A stretch of 64,000 bases of DNA from Latrodectus hesperus (Eukaryota > Arthropoda > Arachnida > Araneae > Theridiidae): assembly GCA_037975125.1 (NCBI GenBank), contig CM075862.1, positions 59,992,779 to 60,056,778 of the forward strand, in the 5' to 3' direction. A program made the position numbers and the translations under genes. Positions 23,150-37,048 of the stretch are shown here, piece after piece (position 1 is the stretch's first letter; the number at the start of each line of letters is the position of its first letter). Under the pieces are notes generated by a model. It had not been told where the DNA came from. It ran no database searches and was given only the letters and a program-made list of their open reading frames with translations.

Positions 23150-23990
23150 CAGAGTGGCACTCACCACAAACTCCCCTCGCAGTGTTTTACCCACAATATC
23201 TTCTTGAAAACCTCACAGTTCTTCCATACTTTGTTTTGGATTCACATATGGCTTTTGTAAGGGTTTCTTCATAATATCATTCCTGATTAAGACGTGACTT
23301 CACTATTTTAATGCTGGTTGAACAAACACTAAAGTTTTAGAGCTGAAGATAGTCTTATAGAGGCGAAGTGATTTTTTAGATCCTCAATTAGTTGTATTGA
23401 TGATAGGCCCATAGGGGATGGAACAAAGCATTCTCCTGGGAAACGAATTCTTGTCAAATAAACGAGTTCCGTGAATGATGAGAGTATGATTTTCCTTATA
23501 CACAGCTCAGAAAATCAACAGTACAGCTGATAGTGTGTCCGATATATGAATGCTCTGGGTTGTACGCTTTTACAGAAACTTTCATGGACGGGGCAATTAT
23601 TCTATTATCTCATTACTTTGTGAGTAATACAAAAAAAATGTATTTTTTAATGCCAAGAACAAATGCTAAATCTTTGAAAATTGACGCTCGAACTGGTGTC
23701 CCTGATCGACTATTATTTTTGAGAATGATCCAAAGAGAGTAATCCAGATTCTGAAGAAAGCACTTGCTTCGCTGCTATATCCGGAATGGGAACTGCTTCA
23801 AACTATCTGGTATACGTGTCAATCATTTACAAGCAATACGAAAATACGAAAATCGTCATGATGATGGCAATGGGCCAACATATCAAGTTGAATATGATCA
23901 AATCGTCTAGTTTGGATTTGAAAAGGGAAATGGAGGATTTGGTATGCCTATTGATTTTAGATTTCAGTCATGGAATATATTGCCTAGACT
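23150..23990 (-). pseudogene. Ty3/Gypsy-type LTR retrotransposon integrase fragment
   Basis: Read on the minus strand across frames, the order matches the integrase core and tail of Ty3/Gypsy polyproteins. DHIQLDMLAHCHHH (about 23900) resembles HVHLDIVGPLP. An eroded segment corresponding to TCVDRFTRWPEA leads to EAVPIPDIAAKQVLS (about 23790). FGSFSKIIVDQGHQFERQ (about 23720) is the second catalytic block, normally TDQGRQFES. YSQSNEIIE (about 23620) is YHPQSNGMVER, with the third catalytic Glu region. DTLSAVLL and AVYKEN (about 23520) are followed by FPRRMLCSIP. SHVLIRNDIMKKPLQKPY (about 23280) is the post-core THVFVR segment. Reverse transcriptase, protease and LTRs were not found, so this is an orphan fragment. 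Confidence 0.8.
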
Positions 23991-26895
23991 AAAAGGTGCA
24001 ATCTGTATTTAAATTAGGTAAAATAAGTCCAGTGTGAATTAATTTATTAGTTTCCTTAATACCGAGATGTGATAAATAATGAATAACATAAAATACTTGC
24101 TTACTATATTATATCGAAATGAAAGATCTAATTTCAAGTCTCTAAGTATCTATGTTTTTAGTTGAAATATTACAATATAAAAGAAGGTTTGAATCTGGCA
24201 TATTTACTTTTTTTAAATCTCTAAGCTTTGAGGATTATTTAATAGATTGTTTAATTATGATTAATTACCTTGAACTTTTGCAATTTCAATGTAATCTGTT
24301 TGATTGGTATAAAATTTAATTCTTTGAAACTTGTATGGTTATATTTTCAGATAATATTATGTGTCATGTATCTGTTAAAAACTGTGATATAAAATATAAT
24401 TGACGAGTTTTTGGAGTGAACACTTGTCCAACTTTTGATTAAAGACGTATGTAAATGGTTCGTCTTCTGCGCATAAAATAAAATTTCGTGCTTCGAACAT
24501 CTACCTAAATAATTTATTTAAGCATACGATTAGCAACTGCCTGTCATACGCGCAATAGCGTTATTCAATTTTGTAAAGCTTTAGCAAAAAGAAAAGGCAA
24601 AAGCTAAAGGCTGAAGATCTTCGCCTTTCGTTTGAAATAATGCACCACCAATGGCAAAGTCAGACGCTGCAATCTAATTGCAATATTAAATAACCATTAG
24701 GGTTAGGATTCTCAAGTAGCGTATCATTTGTCAAAAGTGTTTTGCAAATTTAAAATTCACTTATTGCCTATTCTGCGCAATTAATCTTTCGATTATCATT
24801 TAGGGCAATTTATGAAAAATTAAAGACATATTAATAATATTTTCCTTTATTAAGTACATATAATAATTTCAAGAAAAAGTAAAAGCTTAATGCCCTTTAC
24901 GTCAATTCGTATATGAAATAGAATCATACACGGATTGACATAAAAGTTTCTAGAATATGAAATTTATATTAATTTGACATATTGTTGCTGAGTATAACCA
25001 GAGAATAGTCATTTTTTGGCTTACAGAATCATTGTAAATTTTAGAAATAGTGTATGCTACATCATTTGATGAATTTTCTTTAAAAATAATATAATTTGTT
25101 TCTTATGATTACTTTGATTAACTGTATTAGAGAGCAAAAAATTAAATTTTTTCAGCGCAATATGCTGTATTATTTATTTCTGAATATAAAACATTATATT
25201 TGGAAAACTGCATTGTGTAATACGTTAAATGGATATTCTCATTAAAATTATTTAATGTTAAAAATATCATTTTATAAGCACTTCACAAACACTGACTACT
25301 AACTTCCTTAAATGTTTATTAGGTTTTCTTTGTTTCCACACCAAAATGTGGCTGCATCTATTGGAATATCATTCTGTGCTATATTATGTGCATTCTGGAA
25401 CTATTTTTTTTCAAAGAAAATTTCATTTTCTTTAATTTAGTCACGAATGAATGTGACTTGTTGACAACTTATCTTAAAGATAGTTTAATCTAGAAAATAA
25501 GCTAAATCAATATATATTTTCTGATTTTATTTTTAGACTAAAACTGACTTATATAAAATTTGGTCTGATCAAGCAATAAAATGCTCTGTTATGAATATCA
25601 ATTGGTATTTTATAAGCGATCAAATTGTTAGCATGAATAATTTACTAAGAATTTTTATATAAGGTGTAAAATCTCTGGTTATTTGCTGTTGGAATCAATT
25701 TTTATTTTTGAATGTGTGCATTGTAGTTTTTCAGTTTTATTAAATAGGTGTTTTATGTCTCGAGAAACTGACCTGCTTATTTGTTTTAAATTCCTATTAC
25801 CAATTTTAAGAAATAAGCTTATAAATATTGAATTGCATTCATATCTTTGATTTATATCAGATTTTATTTTAAAAGATTTAAAAATAAATTATGAGGTAAA
25901 TGGTTATTCTCTTTCTCTCTCTCTCTCTCTCTGCTCTTAAATTATAATAAAATATATTTTCAAAATTAATTACCTTCTATTAATTTTAGCACATAACATG
26001 TATAAAATATTTAATATTTCAATGAAATGTTAAGTTGATTCTTAGAATGTTAATTTTTTATTTTAAACAAAATCATTACGTAACTAGACAAAACATTTGA
26101 CAGCTAAATTGAAATTTGCAAGTAAAGTGTTTTCTAATGCAAAACATTAGGAGTAATTTGTTGTATAATTTCTGTTTTACTTTTGTTTTTTGTTTTTTTT
26201 AAATGGATTGGCGTTTCTTATTTGTCTGACATTATTAAAAATGTTTGAAGAAATTTAATTCTTAAATAAATTAAGGTAAATTGGCATTCAATTAATTCAA
26301 AAACTACCTGTCCTTCAACTTTATGAGTGTTATTAATAAATGTTGAAAATGCAGAAATTTAATAATACTTAGTAGAAAAATTTAGAAATTTATTTAATAA
26401 AAGAGATATATAAAAAAGTAATGATAGATGCATACATTACAAGTTATATTTCAACTTAAATAAAAAATAAACTTTGATTTACTTATTCATTTTATGTAAG
26501 TCTGACTATTTCATTAAAAATTTAATATATTTATCAAGTAATTTATATTATTATTAATATTTATTTTAAATATCTCATGTATGATTTACGTTTCAAAAAA
26601 TTTTTATAACATATATAATATGTGCAATTTGATTTGTTTGAAATCAAAAATGATTATAACTTGAAAATAAAGATAAACAATTTCTTCATAAAATGCTTTC
26701 CCTGATATGTTTACAGTTTCTACATTTGATTAAGAATAAGCAGGTAGCATTTAGATCTAATGGCAATTATTTACTATTTTAAAATATTGTTTTAAACACA
26801 TTTTAATTTTTCGATGATATTAAATTTAGTGTAATTAAAAATATCATAAAAACAGAGGCAAACATAAAAAGGTATCTCTTAATATTCCTTTGCAA
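23991..26895. other. AT-rich DNA with one island at 24.4-24.7 kb
   Basis: No recognised gene. About 24420-24700 has more G/C and several CpGs (TCATACGCGCAATAGCG) without an identifiable motif. A short CT microsatellite is at 25914-25932. Confidence 0.5.
25914..25932. repeat. (CT)n microsatellite
   Basis: About nine CT dinucleotides, preceded by CTTT. Confidence 0.95.
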
Positions 26896-27196
26896 GTCGA
26901 CCGATGGCTGAGTGGTTAGCGTTCCTGACTAATACGATGGGATCACGGGTTCAAATCCTGGTTTCTGACATAAATATTACTTTCTTTCTCTATTCTCTCA
27001 GAGTTTCTCTGTCCTTTCTTCTGTAATTATGTATGAATGTTGCCCGCCCTATAAACGAGCTTGTGGTAAGATGGTGCGGGCAACGCTACTCGCCTCTAGG
27101 ACTTGGTTCACAGGTTACCGCTGGGTAACAACAAATTAGAAGCAGCTTCTGATCTTGTTGTGGTATAAGGTTCGTAACCCAAGTGCCCGCCGTTGG
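26896..27196 (+). mobile_element. tRNA-derived SINE, copy 1
   Basis: The head resembles a tRNA: an A-box-like TGGCTGAGTGG (26905-26915) and a B-box-like GGTTCAAATCC (26948-26958), the internal RNA polymerase III promoter parts. A pyrimidine-rich stretch (CTTTCTTTCTC), GTATGAATG, CCCGCCCTATAAACGAGC and a body ending near GTGCCCGCCGTTGG follow. The first and last bases of the tRNA-like part do not form an acceptor stem, so this is a SINE rather than a working tRNA. The tail pattern CTGGGTA...AAAT.AG.AGCA recurs in the minus-strand copy at 47910-48200. Confidence 0.8.
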
Positions 27197-27279
27197 AAAA
27201 TATGTGTATTCCTTTGTAATTCACGTTAAATGCCTTTCATTTTAAGTTTATTATTTACAAAGATTTATTTAATATCTTG

Positions 27280-27550
27280 CCGCCCAACCTGTCTAGTGGT
27301 CAGAGTACCTGACTGCGGGCAGGGAGGTCCTGCGTTCGAATTCCATTTCGGACCTGGATGTACTTTCTCTCTCTCTCTATCCTTTTCTTGTATGAATGGG
27401 TTGTAAATGGTTCCCTATTCTATGAACGGGTACCTATAGTATGTGTGTACTAAGGAATTCGGACTCCACACCAAAATATGGTTCAGTTGGAAAAGTGGAG
27501 CAGCGCACCCCAAAATGCCAACCTGAGTTGGCACACAACAACAACAACAT
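27280..27550 (+). mobile_element. tRNA-derived SINE, second type
   Basis: The A-box-like region is CCTGTCTAGTGGTCAG (27288-27303) and the B-box-like region GCGTTCGAATTCC (27332-27344). CTTTCTCTCTCTCTC, TTGTATGAATGGGTTG and CCCTATTCTATGAACGGG follow, and a (CAA)n tail closes the element. The order of parts is shared with the SINE 80 bp upstream but the 3' body differs, so they look like two related subfamilies in the same direction. Confidence 0.8.
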
Positions 27551-30500
27551 TTATAATATTAATTTATACTGAAGAATCATTAAATTATTAATGTATGTAG
27601 CTCAATACATTTTCCTTTTGAAGTCTGAAGCAAAATGTAATAGAAGATTTGACATAATTATATAATTTGGTGTAGTTTACCTTGATTAGGTAATAATATA
27701 CTTAAATTAAATTGCTCTTAAAATAAGAATGAAGTAAACATCATGAAAAAAATATTATGTCCGTAGAAATGATTTATATTATATCCAGCGTGAAATACAG
27801 GCACTAAAAATTTAATAGGATAAACAATGGTTCAAACAAAATGTTGATAGTTAGTATTCCTACAAGTATCACTGTCAATAAAACTCAAACAGTAAAATTT
27901 CTTTTAAATGAAATGGAGATTTATCGGTGCTATCTGGGATATTGCAGAGCTTATTACGCTCTTGTAAAAAGACGAAGGCTGTCAAACTTCAATGTAATAC
28001 ATTCCTCCAGAGAAAAAGAGAAGTAATTAATCTCAGCACGTCAATTAATCGCCTCTTCACGATTACTTTCAACAAAATGTGTAAGAAAAATTAAACTAGC
28101 CATCAAACCTCTAGGCACTCTGGGAAATTAAATTTTAGTCCCACAATAAATGAGTTGGCGGTTTTCTGGTCTGCTGAACACTGGCGGCTACATTTGGGAA
28201 TAAAAGGGAGCCACTTTTTTATTTTATGGATGGTAAAATTTTAGTTTCTAATTTGATTTGTTAAAATATTATAGATTACCATTAGATTGCTGTAAGTTAT
28301 TCAGCAAAAATATTGTAAAAAAAAATACCTGTAGAAATTTAAATTAATTTTATCTAAATAATTCTTAAGACTGAAAAAATGTTGGTTATATAAGTTAGCC
28401 TTTTTAACTAAAACATATAAAAATAATTTTTTCGAAGGTAAAACTGTCGTCTTTTAATCCTAAAATATAATTAAAATAAGTTATTTCTTATGAGATGTAC
28501 TTAAAGAAGTCAGTTTTTCCATTAATAAATTTTTAATAAATTTAGAGAGTATTTAATTAGATTAATATAAATATATAGTCATAAAGATTGTTTTTCTTCA
28601 GAAAATAATAAGACATTGCAATTTCAGTTTAAAATAAGGCGTAATAATTATTAAATAGAAAATATCGAATGCATTTATTTGTGAAATGAAAATACTTTGA
28701 AGCTTAAATTAAGCAATTTGTTTTTGAATAGTGACCATATTAAATAAAAATAATTTATTTTACGAATGCAAAACATTTAATAAATAAAAATTATTTCAAA
28801 AATTAGAAGAAATTATCGCAATCATTATTTTAATGAACTCTACAAAATAAGTTTTATATTAAAAAAAACATTCAGACAATATTTCAGACAATGTAAAAGA
28901 CATCAGTAATAATTTTGTAAATAAAAATTATAAAATTGCACTGAAATTTGTAAGAAAATATAATTTTATGAAAATAAATTAAAGAGCATGCGATATAAAG
29001 TAAATTACTGGATATATTCAATCATCATGGACAAGAGAAGAAAATATTTTTATGAAAGATCTAATTAAACTAAAAATTTCAAGATTGCATTTTACTTTAT
29101 GTGGTAGTCAGTAAAAAGGAATTTTCCCGATGCGATTTAATTTAACAAATTTCACAGTAATACAGTAAGAGGGCGAAATTTTAAGAGTATTTAGTTTCGC
29201 AACAAATGTAGACAGTAATGACACCAAAAATTTAAAGTATTTAAGTCATAGTTTCTATCATAGAGTGCATTTATTAGCTCCTAGATCCTATGCTGAAAAT
29301 TAAATACTATATCATGATTATTATAATATCTATTAAACAATGTTCAATTTTACAGTTTTGTAAGAAATTCATTTAAGTGAAGATTGGTCTTTGAAGTTTA
29401 TCAGCCGAAAAGTTGAATTAAATATTTGTCTATTTAGTGTTGATAAATACAAGATACATTATATTAAAAAACTGACTGAAAATAAGCTAATAAAGATTAA
29501 TCAAGAGCAAATTACAAATTTATTTTAATTATTAGAAAAATGTCTGGAATGTCTGCTATCGGTTAGAATTTTCTGTATCTAAAAATCATTCATATCTATT
29601 TTTGTTAAACTATCATTTTTACTAAATACTGTGACTGTCTCAGTGATGATTACATGTACACAATAATAAAAAAAATACAAAACCTACCCCATCATTTATC
29701 TAGAACGGTAACTTAAGTTAAAGATAAGCATTTAGTATGCAAGATAGTGACAACTTTAATGATGTCTAGACAGAGAATCATTCATATAGATTCATAAAAC
29801 ATTCATTGATATTTTTAAATGAGTTTGCTTTTATGTATTTTTTCACAATTTTTTAAATTATATTCAATGCTTCAGTTTCCATTATCTTTGGATTTTTAAT
29901 GGATTTTAAATTATATTTTGGATTTGGATTTTAAAGTCTTATACTCTGTATAAAAGAAAAATAAGCAAGCTGAGTGGAAACATATTGTATAGTTTTTTAA
30001 AAGAAATTATAATTTTCATATGTTGTGTGAAGTATAGCAATAGAAAATAAAGTGATAAATAACATCAAAAAAAGTTTAAATTTCTAACAATGCTATAAAA
30101 TTGCTGTTTATTCTATGGTTTCCAAAAACACATTTTCCGTATAGAATCTGAAATGGAATAAATATTTGAAATATATAATATAGGTTTACAGGAAAAAATG
30201 TTTTTTTATGAATTTAAAAAGTATTTTCAGTAACATTTTATTATGTGAACTAATATTTACTGTATGTGTGTTCGCGGTACAGTATGTTATCTGAAAATAA
30301 GTTAGCATGTTCTAAGGAACATTTTTTTTTGGAATGTATAAATTCTATGAATTTGTACATGTATGATGTGTTATAAAATACTATTGTTTTTGTCCGTGAA
30401 AATAAAGCATACCAAATGTCTCGCTGATCTATAAAAATAATTTTCGTCATAAAAAAACATATACTATAATGTATACAATTATTCCTAAAATTTATTTTCT

Positions 30501-31979
30501 TAACTAAATATTGTGTGGATTTATATACATATTTAAATATCCTTTGATCAACTTTTATGAAATAATATAAATAAACATAACGGTAATATTAATTTAATAA
30601 ATTACATATTACTTTCTAATTCTAATTTCTTTCTTTGTCTCAAAAAATCATGATTGTTATGATTATTAGAGTTATTTTTACTATTCTAAAGTTACATATA
30701 GGATGTAATATTAATAATATGATTTAGCATGTAAATAAACTAAAGAAATGTTTTGCAATTTCAAGATGTAATAATTAAGAAGACTAAAAGCAGCATTTTG
30801 TGATAGAAATAATGTTTTTAGGAAGTACTTTTGAAATTTTCCTATATGACTCAAAAATAATTCAGTAAAATGCAAAATATATATTCATTATTTTATCTAA
30901 AAATTATGACAAAACAAATATTTATGGTACAATAAGGCAAAACTGAAACCAGTAAAATTGATTGAAGTAACTGAATCGATTTTCAATTAATGGAACTAAG
31001 CTTAACGACTTTCTACAAAAATATATAAAAATGTTTCATATAGGATTTAGGAAATAGGAAAAAGAAGTTAATGAACTTATCCATCATCAAACTATTGACC
31101 CACATTTTTTTGTCTAAAACATGGAATATTTTATCGATTTTTGCTGTGCTTCTTTAATCAAAATAGCTAAATATTTCCTTTATTTATATATTTTTCATTT
31201 TTGAAATAACCATCGAATGCAGTTGTAATTCTTCATATTTCTATGTACTTTTAAGTAATCAGTAAATAAATTTTAAAATTATATTGGGAAAAGAAGATCT
31301 ATATTTCGATGTATCTTTTAATTTTATAAAAGTTATGCATTTATTTGAGAATAATTATACAACTTTTGCTGACGTAATGTAAAATGATAAACTAACCATA
31401 GTAAAATCAATTATAATGTCTTGTGTTTTAAAAAAAGTTATTATCATCATAATCATTAAAAATGGAAAAAAAATATTTAAATTTCATTTTTTGAGTAAAA
31501 TCAAAAAATACTTAATGTAGAAATATAGGTAAAATATTCATTTATAATACTGTGATGATAAGAGGAAAGTATAACATAGTCACTGATACATAAGCAAAGC
31601 AGAGAAACCAAATCATATAATATAATAATGATAATCAATATTATAATGAAAAAGTTTTTGATTCATTTCTATTCTCAAAATTGAGTATATTGATTAAATG
31701 GATGATATAGTTTATTCATTTTTTTTAAAATACGATTTCATTTAAAATCGTTGCAAAATACATTTTCCTATGAAATATCTCCCTCTACAACTGCTACTAT
31801 CTTCATTTGCATTATTGGATTATACAGAAATTATCCTCTGATGTAATGCGGAAAAGGTAAATTTTCAGTTTTATATGACAATGTATTTTTCTAATGTTAG
31901 GAAAATAGTTTTAGTGAGCATTACTAAATATATGCCCATAAATAAAGAAAATAAATTATATGTAAATTAAAATCACCTA
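27551..31979. other. AT-rich DNA, no recognised genes
   Basis: No conserved reading frame or element. A small patch of higher GC lies at about 27920-28210 (including TGAACACTGGCGGC); its role is unknown. The 61-codon frame at 27841-28026 has no recognisable motif. Confidence 0.5.
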
Positions 31980-32024
31980 ATGATGCCGATTGTACGCAAC
32001 AATGACGAGAACCTAAGAGAGGAG

Positions 32025-32032
32025 TATATAAG
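32025..32032 (+). promoter_or_regulatory. Putative TATA box of Tc1 fossil
   Basis: TATATAAG in GGAGTATATAAGATC lies 70 bases before the transposase ATG at 32102. Its position matches the TATA word of the Tc1 element at 14.1-15.4 kb. Confidence 0.45.
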
Positions 32033-32101
32033 ATCTGGTGACCAATAAAGAAATGTTTTCACAATTGGTCCGTAAAATAATCAGTATCAGACAGTGTAGG
32101 T

Positions 32102-33020
32102 ATGACACAGGGGACGTATATGGATAATGTTTTACGTGATAGAATTATAAGCCACCTGGAATGTGGGCATACGCAGATAACAGTTGCCGTAGAACTTGGA
32201 ATCGCTTACAATGTCATTTCTAGCGTGTACCAACGATTCCAAGATGATGGAAATATCAATATTAGTGAAATATTGTTGAATGGTAACTGATATTGGACAG
32301 TAAACGCTAAGTTAAACAGTTGGAGCAGACCTATCGGGTTGTCTATCTTCAGCCACGGATACGCCCGTTTCAAGTCAAATCGTGTATAGACGTTTGTGAT
32401 AGTATGTTCCATACTCTCTGCATCTCACTATCACCAGCGGTTAACCTGAAGAAGAATATATACAACGTGGATTCGTCACAATGTGCTTGCGTATTGCTTT
32501 CCAAAGAGTCAAGGTTGAAAGTTGCAGACTCATTCACACCAAAAGCTCTTAAGAAGAACGTCAGGCATCCAGTACCCCTAAGACAATATCATTGAACGCC
32601 AACAATACAATTGCGCAGGGTGCTTTTTTTGGGGAGTCATTACACTGGGCTCCAGAACAGATCTGAATCGGAACCAAGACATGCCAAATAATCGGGACAT
32701 CATTCTGAAGCAACTTGTCAGTTTGTGTAAATTTGGCGTGTGAATTAAATATGTACTTATAGATTAAAACTTTCATCCTTACCTTTCGAACCCCCGTCAA
32801 CGACTGCCTTCAGTTGAAGTGGCATAAGCATTCTCACCGGTCTTGAATCCGATAAAGTAACTGTGAGTCATGCTTGGCCGATTAATCACTGCCCTTCAAG
32901 CACCAACTATATCTGATCTAGTATGCCTAAACATGCTAGTTCAGATGTAGCAAGTGATTGTAAGCATGCCTCGATGTTGTAAAGACAGTATTTTTTCATA
33001 TTATGGACATACGATGTTTA
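32102..33020 (+). pseudogene. Tc1-like transposase fossil
   Basis: The ATG at 32102 opens MTQGTYMDNVLRDRIISHLE, then TVAVELGIAYNVISSVYQRF, the helix-turn-helix start of a Tc1 subfamily distinct from the other copies here. The open frame stops at 32290. Later pieces lie in other frames: VSSQIVYRRL (about 32370), VLLSKESRLKVADS (about 32495), where the catalytic Asp of FSDESRF is replaced by Lys, GVITLGSRTDL (about 32630), AFSPVLNPIK (about 32830; normally SPDLNPIEHVW), VMLGRLITALQAP and VSMPRCCK near 32960. The segment around the second catalytic Asp is missing, so a deletion lies near 32730. Terminal repeats were not identified. Confidence 0.85.
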
Positions 33021-35331
33021 ATCATCATACCAACAGCATAGTGCTCAGTTGTTGTATGAGCAATATATAGTGTAAATGCCCCAGTGAGATATAAACGTGG
33101 TTTGTATATGCCTGGTACCATGCATAAAATATATTTTTTGTTCCTCATTTGCTTAATACATGGGCTTTACTAATATAAATTATGTTTGTTTTATTTCTGC
33201 ACATTGTTCCTGGTTCTGAAATTATTTTTTAACTATGGACATGTTTGTATTTACATATATTAAATACAAACATGTTCATAAATTATATGATATACAATAT
33301 ATCTAATAGGTAAATATTAAAACAAAATGAAACAAGTAAATTTAAAAATTAAATATTATTTGCGACTAAGAATAATAATTATATTAAAGGTTTCCTTTAC
33401 GAATCCTTTTGAAATATTTATTTTGTCTGAGAAAAGGATTTCTTAATTGCCACTTTTTACTCATTCTATTCTATTTTAACAGCAAGATTAGTTCTATTTT
33501 TCTATTTGAATCACTTTTTAAGTGATATCAATTTAAGTAAATTACTGTTGTAATAAGCAATTTCTAATCAGTGCAGCATATCATTTTAGTGTGCTTAGAA
33601 TATTTCCTTCAGTGTATGTGTGTTTAAAATATTATCACCTATTATATACATATTAAACAGCATTTGATTTAATGAATAAATAGCACTTCTTTTAAATAAT
33701 GTTAATATATTATTATAGTAGTATATTATAAATTACTTTAAAATTAGTTTTTCTTTTTCATGCAAAAAATAATATTTAAGAAATACAATTGTCTTCATAA
33801 AATTAATAAAATAAATAGTAAATATTTTATCATTTTAGATTTAATATTCTCTTCGTAGATAGAAAATAAAATGTTACTGAAGAAGTTGAGTTCTAAGTAC
33901 TTACTTAATATGTTACTTTTCAAACATAATACTTACAAGCAAAATAAAGCCATTTTAATATACTTCTTTTTGAAAGCGTAAATTGATGTAAATAAAAAAA
34001 CATTGGTTTCACAATAATTATGCTAGAAGAAAACTCTTTTTTTTTAATTAGTACCTAGCACTATTACAATATTTATAAAAGATTTCTCCCACCATACACA
34101 TTCAACAGAAAATTTAACATGAAAAACTTTTTAATAATACATTTGATTATTAAGTTTATTGTTCATTATTATAAAGCATATTAATTATTTTTCACTGAAA
34201 ATAAATTCTGAAATTTAACACCATAATATTTTCTTAGGTATACATTTTGGTAGTGAAATAACAAAATAAATAACAAGAAATTCATAATCTCTTACAAATA
34301 AAATAATGAATAAAGTATTACAGGTTTTCTATCTTAAGAAGCTGAAATGTTCAAATATAGCAAAAAATAGCCCTTACGTATCTAAGCAAATCGAATTTAG
34401 AGAAAAGAATAAAAGAAGCACTTAAAATCAGCTGCATTGCCATCATGAGATAGGAAAAACCGTGTTAAAAGTTTATTGCATTATCCACGCTGATATCTCT
34501 TGTAAATTGGGAGAGGCTTTAAAAATAGCCTCCGCAAATGAAAACACATTATAAGATTATTTGTTGGATTCAAATGGAAATACAGAAGGAGTATTTTATA
34601 CAGTTAAGTAGAAATTTTGGAACACATTACTAAAATGATGGTACTTTTTTGAAACTCATTTTAAAATGCAAAAATACATATGATTTCATCTTAAAGCAAT
34701 TTATATTTATTTGAAATAATGTAGACTTTAGGTATACATGCCATGCTTCTTTAAATGTATATTTGCTTTCGAATTTCAATATTTATGTTTATTTGAGTTT
34801 TCATTGGGAGGCAATTTATTCCATACTTCAAAGCTCATTTTTCTGAAAAGAATTTTCGCCCACATGAAAAATCATTTTTTTAAATATTCATTAAATTTTA
34901 AAAAACAGAAATATTTGTCTATATTATTAAGAATTACATCAAACTAATATTTTCATGGAGGCAGTCGTGATATTGAGTTTATAATTTTTTCAATATTATA
35001 ATTTTTAGACTACAATAAGTTTAAAATTAATTCCAGAATAAAAAATTTCTAAAATTACATTAAAATTTATGATAAATTAATAATGAGTATATTTATATAA
35101 AAAATATTCTGTAACTCATAGCATGATGAATTTTATAGTAACTAAACGAGATAATTAAGAGAAGTGTTTATTAAATTAAAAAAAAGAATTATTAACCTGT
35201 AATTCATATTTAAAATTAAATACTATTTAAAAATGCAGTAGCTATTTATCTAAATTATTTTTAAATTATTATACTTTTCTATAAATTATAAATGTAGTCA
35301 TGCACATAAGGTCATGCATATGTATATGTAT

Positions 35332-35333
<2 letters not shown>
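33021..35333. other. AT-rich DNA with one hairpin
   Basis: No gene recognised. It contains the inverted repeat at 33237-33277 and a slightly GC-richer patch at about 34430-34550 with no known motif. Confidence 0.5.
33237..33277. repeat. 17-bp inverted repeat, short loop
   Basis: Arms GGACATGTTTGTATTTA (33237-33253) and TAAATACAAACATGTTC (33261-33277) pair at 16 of 17 positions around a 7-base loop, about 200 bp downstream of the Tc1 fossil. Confidence 0.9.

Positions 35334-35366
<33 letters not shown>
35334..35366. repeat. (TA)n microsatellite
   Basis: About 33 bp of TA repeats, preceded by TATGTATATGTATGG. Confidence 0.95.
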
Positions 35367-36428
<1,062 letters not shown>

Positions 36429-36429
36429 T

Positions 36430-36720
36430 GTACTGTTTATTAAGTTTAACCGTTTTGGAATACTTGCTTGTCACGAAGCGTCTTGTAATTTTGAACCGTA
36501 GTTTGGCAACGAGGTTATGCCTGCGCTGGCGCCATCCTCTTTACATCAACACTCCACCAACCTAAGGACTTTGGACGCCACAGAATAATGTGGATATGTC
36601 TCTGATTGACGGTGATCCAGCAACCCATTGAGACAATATGTGATCATCCTCCTAATTATTGGGCGTAGTGAAAGATGTTTCACTTTGCTGATCTATTAAA
36701 TCAATGGAGCATATATATCC
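36430..36720 (+). repeat. Unclassified repeat-like segment next to (TA)n
   Basis: A compact segment of higher GC, with a codon-like reading such as SLATRLCLRWRHPLYINTPP that ends in a stop and continues GLWTPQNNVDMSLIDGDPA. It looks like decayed coding sequence or part of a dispersed repeat. I cannot name its family and claim no function. Confidence 0.3.
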
Positions 36721-37048
36721 ACATAGAAACAAATTAGTTTTGACAATATATTAAATCATTGTTGTAAAAACTGAAAACTCTTACTACATGTAGAGTCCAT
36801 GAGGAATAGAAATATTTGGGTATGAAACTTTAAATCAATTATTAAGGTTTCGTTACGATGTTAAGCAACTGTTACTTTACTTTTAAAATACTTTTTACAT
36901 GGTAAAATAATTCATTAAAAATAAAATATGTATATATTAGAAACTGTGGAAAATAATTTTGGCAAATATTATTTAGGAAAATGTTTATTTCTGTAATTCT
37001 TTTCAATTTGAACTGCATTGTATGAAATTTTGTGTTGATGGAAATATA
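36721..37048. other. AT-rich spacer
   Basis: Nothing recognised before the mariner left end at 37049. Confidence 0.5.

Noticed and set aside
26896..26970. A functional tRNA gene
   Set aside because: A- and B-box words are present, but the ends do not form an acceptor stem and the sequence continues into a SINE body.
34500..34550. Short stem GAGGCT/AGCCTC as a terminator or structured RNA
   Set aside because: Only 6-7 bp, not remarkable, and rho-independent terminators do not apply to this kind of genome.
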